8,854 bases of DNA. Source: Candidatus Falkowiibacteriota bacterium (lineage in GTDB: Bacteria > Patescibacteriota > Patescibacteriia > Patescibacteriales > UBA12465). Both the position numbers and the translations under genes were made by a program. The notes under the pieces were generated by a model. That model had not been told where the DNA came from. It saw only the letters and a program-made list of their open reading frames with translations, and made no database searches. The stretch spans positions 1 to 8,854 of the forward strand of contig CAIZYV010000085.1 in assembly GCA_903937325.1 (NCBI GenBank), in the 5' to 3' direction. Positions 6,549 to 8,854 of this stretch are shown here, one piece after another; position 1 is the stretch's first letter; every line of letters starts with the position of its first letter.

Positions 6549-6589
6549 ATAGCGTGCGGCACTTACGCCTAGAAAAGTCGAGTCGCTAT
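6549..6589. repeat. Imperfect inverted repeat between response regulator and peptide gene
   Basis: ATAGCG (6549-6554) and CGCTAT (6584-6589) are perfect inverted arms. Inside them CG-GC-ACTT can pair with AAGTCG with a two-base bulge, leaving a ten-base loop. No T-run follows, so it is not a normal terminator. It could be a structured 5' leader for the small peptide gene at 6622, an RNA processing site or a protein-binding site. I recognise no known riboswitch or ribozyme in it. Confidence 0.35.
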
Positions 6590-6621
6590 CCATTTAAATA
6601 AAAATTTTGAATCAAAAAAAT

Positions 6622-6696
6622 ATGTTTAAAAAATCAAACAACAACGACGATAAACAAAGCGATGCCAACAACCCGGGCACGCCTTGGCGCAGTTGA
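6622..6696 (+). CDS. 24-residue small peptide with tryptophan at position -3; candidate prenylated signal peptide
   Basis: An ATG frame of 24 codons ending in TGA. The peptide starts MFKKSNNNDD, is rich in Asn, Asp and Lys, and ends NNPGTPWRS, with W22 third from the end. An in-frame TTG at 6607 could extend it by five residues. It has no signal sequence, no Cys and no membrane helix. A strong intrinsic terminator begins five bases after the stop, as expected for a genuine end of a coding unit, and the sensor kinase gene follows. In the Bacillus ComQXPA system the precursor ComX also lacks a signal peptide, is encoded next to its receptor kinase and carries the prenylated Trp a few residues from its C-terminus (ADPITRQWGD in strain 168). 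ComX precursors are longer (about 50-70 residues). Translation is not proven, and a frame this short could be chance. Confidence 0.45.
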   Translation: MFKKSNNNDDKQSDANNPGTPWRS

Positions 6697-6701
6697 ATAT
6701 T

Positions 6702-6735
6702 ACGCTTTCCCCGAGCTCTCGGGGAAAGCGTTTTT
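6702..6735 (+). terminator. Strong intrinsic terminator between peptide gene and histidine kinase
   Basis: ACGCTTTCCCCGAG (6702-6715) and CTCGGGGAAAGCGT (6718-6731) are perfectly complementary 14-base arms around a very short loop, followed by a T-run (6731-6735). The kinase ATG lies only five bases after the T-run. Transcripts from the regulator promoter should mostly stop here, leaving the kinase and the next gene to readthrough or conditional antitermination. Confidence 0.92.
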
Positions 6736-6740
6736 AATTT

Positions 6741-8126
6741 ATGCAGTGGAAAAAAACAAAAGAATACCTTTTAGCTAGCCAAACTGATCCAGAAAGGCGA
6801 CTAAAAGTTCGCAAATTACAGGCGATAATTTTGATTTCAGCCGCCGTCATGGCTTTATTAAATTTAATTCGGTTTTACGATTTTATTATCAATCCAAGAA
6901 ATGGCGGTTTACCTTTACCGGTTACTCTGATTATTTTTCTACTTTTTGTGAGTCTATGGTATTTAATACGAAAGGGTAAAGACTCTCTCGGTGCCTGGCT
7001 ACTAATCGTCGCCTATTCATTACCAACAATATTCTGTTTTTATCAATGGGGAGCTGATTTGCCGGCCGCCATCATGATGACTGTTCTTATTGTATTATTA
7101 GCCGGTATCTTCTTAGGACCGAAACAAGCTCTTAGCATCAGTTTAATATTTACTTTTATAATTCTCGCTCTTTCCTATCTGCAATTTCATGGAATTGTCA
7201 GTGTTGACCAGGGATGGAGGCAAAAACCAAACGAACCGGCTGATGCTTTAAGCTATATTTTAATTTTTAGTATTATTTTTCTGCTCGCCTGGTTAATAAG
7301 TCGAGAAAACCACCGCTCTTTGGCAAAATTAAAGGCTGTCGGACAAGAATTGCAACAAGAACGAGATCAACTAGAAACAAAGGTTCAAGAACGAACACAA
7401 ACGATCAGATTAATGCAACGCGAAAAACTGGAACAGCTACAAGCTTTAGCCAGTATTGGACAATTATCCGGCGGAGTATTTCACGACATCGTCAATCCGC
7501 TTACAGTTGTCAGTCTTAATTTAGAAGAAATGCAAAGAGAAAAAGCCGACAGCCTTGAGCAATCGCAGACTTATGTACAGCAAGCTCTTAAGGCGACTGA
7601 GCGTATAAGCGATTTAATAAAGAGCGTTAATGACCGTTTGCGCCGTCAGAATCAAGAAGAATATTTTTCCCTTCGCCTAGAGATCGAAGAAATTAAAAAA
7701 ATAATGGAAAGTAAGAGTAAGTATCAGCAAATTACCATCTCTTTCCCAGATGGAAAAGATGCCAAAATAAAAGGAGTGCGTGCCCGCTTCGGACAAATAA
7801 TTATGAATATTTTAGCAAATGCCATCGACGCACTGTTAAACAACAATACAAAAATAAAAAATATTAATATTAGTCTGACAATAAATGAAGAGAAAAAAAT
7901 AATCAGCATTAGTATACAAGATAATGGACCTGGCATAAGCCCAGATAATCTTCCCCACATTTTTGAACAATTCTTCAGCACCAAGCAAGCGGACGGACGT
8001 AATCTTGGCTTAGGTTTAAGTGTTGTTAAAGAAATTGTTACTAAAGATTTTCAAGGACAAATAAAAGTTAAAAGTAGCCTTGAAGAAGGAAGCTTATTTA
8101 CAATAATTCTGCCCTTAACTTCATGA
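6741..8126 (+). CDS. Membrane sensor histidine kinase with six predicted transmembrane helices
   Basis: Autophosphorylating sensor of a two-component system. The N-terminal half has six hydrophobic segments (about 27-49, 60-77, 84-102, 107-125, 128-149, 168-186) with short loops and no large extracellular domain, suggesting a ligand recognised in or at the membrane. A coiled coil (about 190-232) leads to the dimerisation domain with phospho-acceptor H248 in GGVFHDIVNPLTVV. The ATPase domain has the N box (N356-ILAN360-AIDALL), G1 box D394-NGPG, F box FFSTK (411-415) and G2 box G423-LGLS. The H-N-P-L pattern resembles HPK4/NtrB-like kinases rather than ComP-type kinases. All catalytic motifs are intact in 461 residues. 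The start follows a terminator by five bases and lacks a Shine-Dalgarno; its TGA overlaps the next ATG, so the two genes are translationally coupled. The likely partner is the regulator at 5837. Confidence 0.95.
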   Translation: MQWKKTKEYLLASQTDPERRLKVRKLQAIILISAAVMALLNLIRFYDFIINPRNGGLPLPVTLIIFLLFVSLWYLIRKGKDSLGAWLLIVAYSLPTIFCFYQWGADLPAAIMMTVLIVLLAGIFLGPKQALSISLIFTFIILALSYLQFHGIVSVDQGWRQKPNEPADALSYILIFSIIFLLAWLISRENHRSLAKLKAVGQELQQERDQLETKVQERTQTIRLMQREKLEQLQALASIGQLSGGVFHDIVNPLTVVSLNLEEMQREKADSLEQSQTYVQQALKATERISDLIKSVNDRLRRQNQEEYFSLRLEIEEIKKIMESKSKYQQITISFPDGKDAKIKGVRARFGQIIMNILANAIDALLNNNTKIKNINISLTINEEKKIISISIQDNGPGISPDNLPHIFEQFFSTKQADGRNLGLGLSVVKEIVTKDFQGQIKVKSSLEEGSLFTIILPLTS

Positions 8127-8854
8127 AAAAAGAAAAAACTATTATTTATCATTTAGCTCTAAATAGTTTATCATCTTGGCCGACGCCCTTGGTAAAAGCC
8201 TGGAAAAAAGCCTGGCGAAAAACTATTAAAGACGATGCAAATGGCTTACTGTCACTTCTACCCGGTCAACTATTAAAAAGCTCAAACATACAAACGAACG
8301 CGAACCTAAAAAAATATGCTCGTCTCGCTGGCGCCGCTAATTTATACGCTTGGACAGCGGCCAATCTCCAAGATGATTTAAGTGATCAAAAATCGACACC
8401 AAAAGAATATCTCCCCCTACTTGTAGCTGGCTGGCGCAAAGCCTGGCTAATAAGTGCCGAAATTATAAAAAACTCGAAAGAAAGAAAAGAATGGGAAAAT
8501 TTAATGCTAACAAGCGACACGGCTAATTTCCAAGAAAGTAGGTACCCCTTATTAATACCCAAAAGAAAAATACAAGCCGCCGATAAATCCACCTTCTTAT
8601 TGGCAAACATAAATTTATTAACAAAGCGACTTAACTGGAGCCATGTCAATCAAAATAAATTACTACTCGCTAGCCGCTATTTCTTAGCCGCTAAACAGCT
8701 GGCTGATGATGTTTATGACTATAAAGAAGATTGGCAAGCAGGGCGACGTAATTTCGCCCATCGTGGCTTACAGCGATTGCCCATAGCCGAAGATTTAACT
8801 AAATATTATCAACACCAAGCAGCTAAAATTATAGAGGTCTGCCAGTGTTGTCGC
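8123..8854 (+). CDS. Isoprenyl diphosphate synthase-like protein (ComQ-like candidate), cut by window end
   Basis: The frame starts in an ATGA overlap with the kinase stop and stays open for 244 codons to the window end. It shows the marks of the class I trans-isoprenyl diphosphate synthase fold: a first aspartate motif D84-D-L-S-D88 in a helical context (NLYAWTAANLQDDLSD), a lysine motif near K155 (AADKSTFLLANINLL) resembling the K-T-x-L substrate contact, and a second aspartate motif D195-D-V-Y-D199 followed by YKEDWQAGRRN. Such aspartates bind magnesium and the allylic diphosphate. The N-terminal GGKR motif typical of farnesyl and longer-chain synthases is not evident, so it may be a divergent synthase or a prenyltransferase like ComQ, which prenylates the Trp of ComX. 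Tight coupling to a sensor kinase favours a signalling role. A housekeeping polyprenyl synthase or a squalene/phytoene-synthase relative remains possible. The C-terminal end is not visible. Confidence 0.72.
   Translation, partial: MKKEKTIIYHLALNSLSSWPTPLVKAWKKAWRKTIKDDANGLLSLLPGQLLKSSNIQTNANLKKYARLAGAANLYAWTAANLQDDLSDQKSTPKEYLPLLVAGWRKAWLISAEIIKNSKERKEWENLMLTSDTANFQESRYPLLIPKRKIQAADKSTFLLANINLLTKRLNWSHVNQNKLLLASRYFLAAKQLADDVYDYKEDWQAGRRNFAHRGLQRLPIAEDLTKYYQHQAAKIIEVCQCCR

Noticed and set aside
7724..7984. Minus-strand frame of 86 codons with hydrophobic stretches
   Set aside because: Opposite the kinase ATPase domain; the hydrophobicity comes from the complement of AT-rich lysine and asparagine codons.
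8386..8649. Minus-strand frame of 87 codons
   Set aside because: Opposite the isoprenyl synthase-like gene, which is coupled to the kinase and carries two motifs on the plus strand.
1..8854. CRISPR array, insertion sequence, tRNA or rRNA genes
   Set aside because: No regularly spaced repeats, no transposase-like frame or terminal inverted repeats, and no recognisable tRNA or rRNA segments were seen on reading the window.

Overview
The window looks like a stretch of a small, AT-rich bacterial genome, most plausibly a Candidate Phyla Radiation (Patescibacteria) lineage. The evidence is indirect: a shortened HrcA that keeps both conserved ends, tightly packed genes, start codons mostly without Shine-Dalgarno sequences, and divergent members of every family. 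TGA is used as a stop codon (positions 6694-6696 and 8124-8126), so the Gracilibacteria/SR1 recoding does not apply. I cannot name a genus.

Left part (1-3325, minus strand): a heat-shock operon in the order hrcA, a DUF1653-Nudix-GrpE fusion gene, hsp20, dnaK (its 3' end is outside the window). It is preceded by a perfect CIRCE operator (3299-3325). The -35 box of a near-consensus promoter lies inside the CIRCE spacer, so HrcA binding should block RNA polymerase directly. The GrpE co-chaperone is the C-terminal third of a three-domain protein, which is unusual. The hsp20 leader can fold into a hairpin that buries its purine-rich Shine-Dalgarno-like sequence, making it a candidate RNA thermometer.

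Middle (3368-5783): mrdA, encoding penicillin-binding protein 2, on the minus strand. A divergent plus-strand gene encodes a 66-residue four-cysteine protein of unknown function and ends inside a strong intrinsic terminator.

Right part (5837-8854, plus strand): an OmpR/PhoB-type response regulator; a 24-codon small ORF (6622-6696) whose product ends in ...NNPGTPWRS; a strong intrinsic terminator; a six-helix membrane histidine kinase; and, overlapping the kinase by ATGA, the start of an isoprenyl diphosphate synthase-like protein with two DDxxD motifs (cut by the window end). Regulator, tiny peptide with a tryptophan three residues from its C-terminus, multi-pass sensor kinase and prenyl synthase together match the parts list of the Bacillus ComQXPA quorum-sensing system, in which ComQ prenylates a tryptophan of the ComX peptide, ComP senses it and ComA responds. 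The kinase and regulator here belong to other subfamilies than ComP/ComA and the gene order differs. I therefore propose an analogous, possibly undescribed, prenylated-peptide signalling module. This is inference from gene content and motifs and is the most interesting hypothesis in the window.
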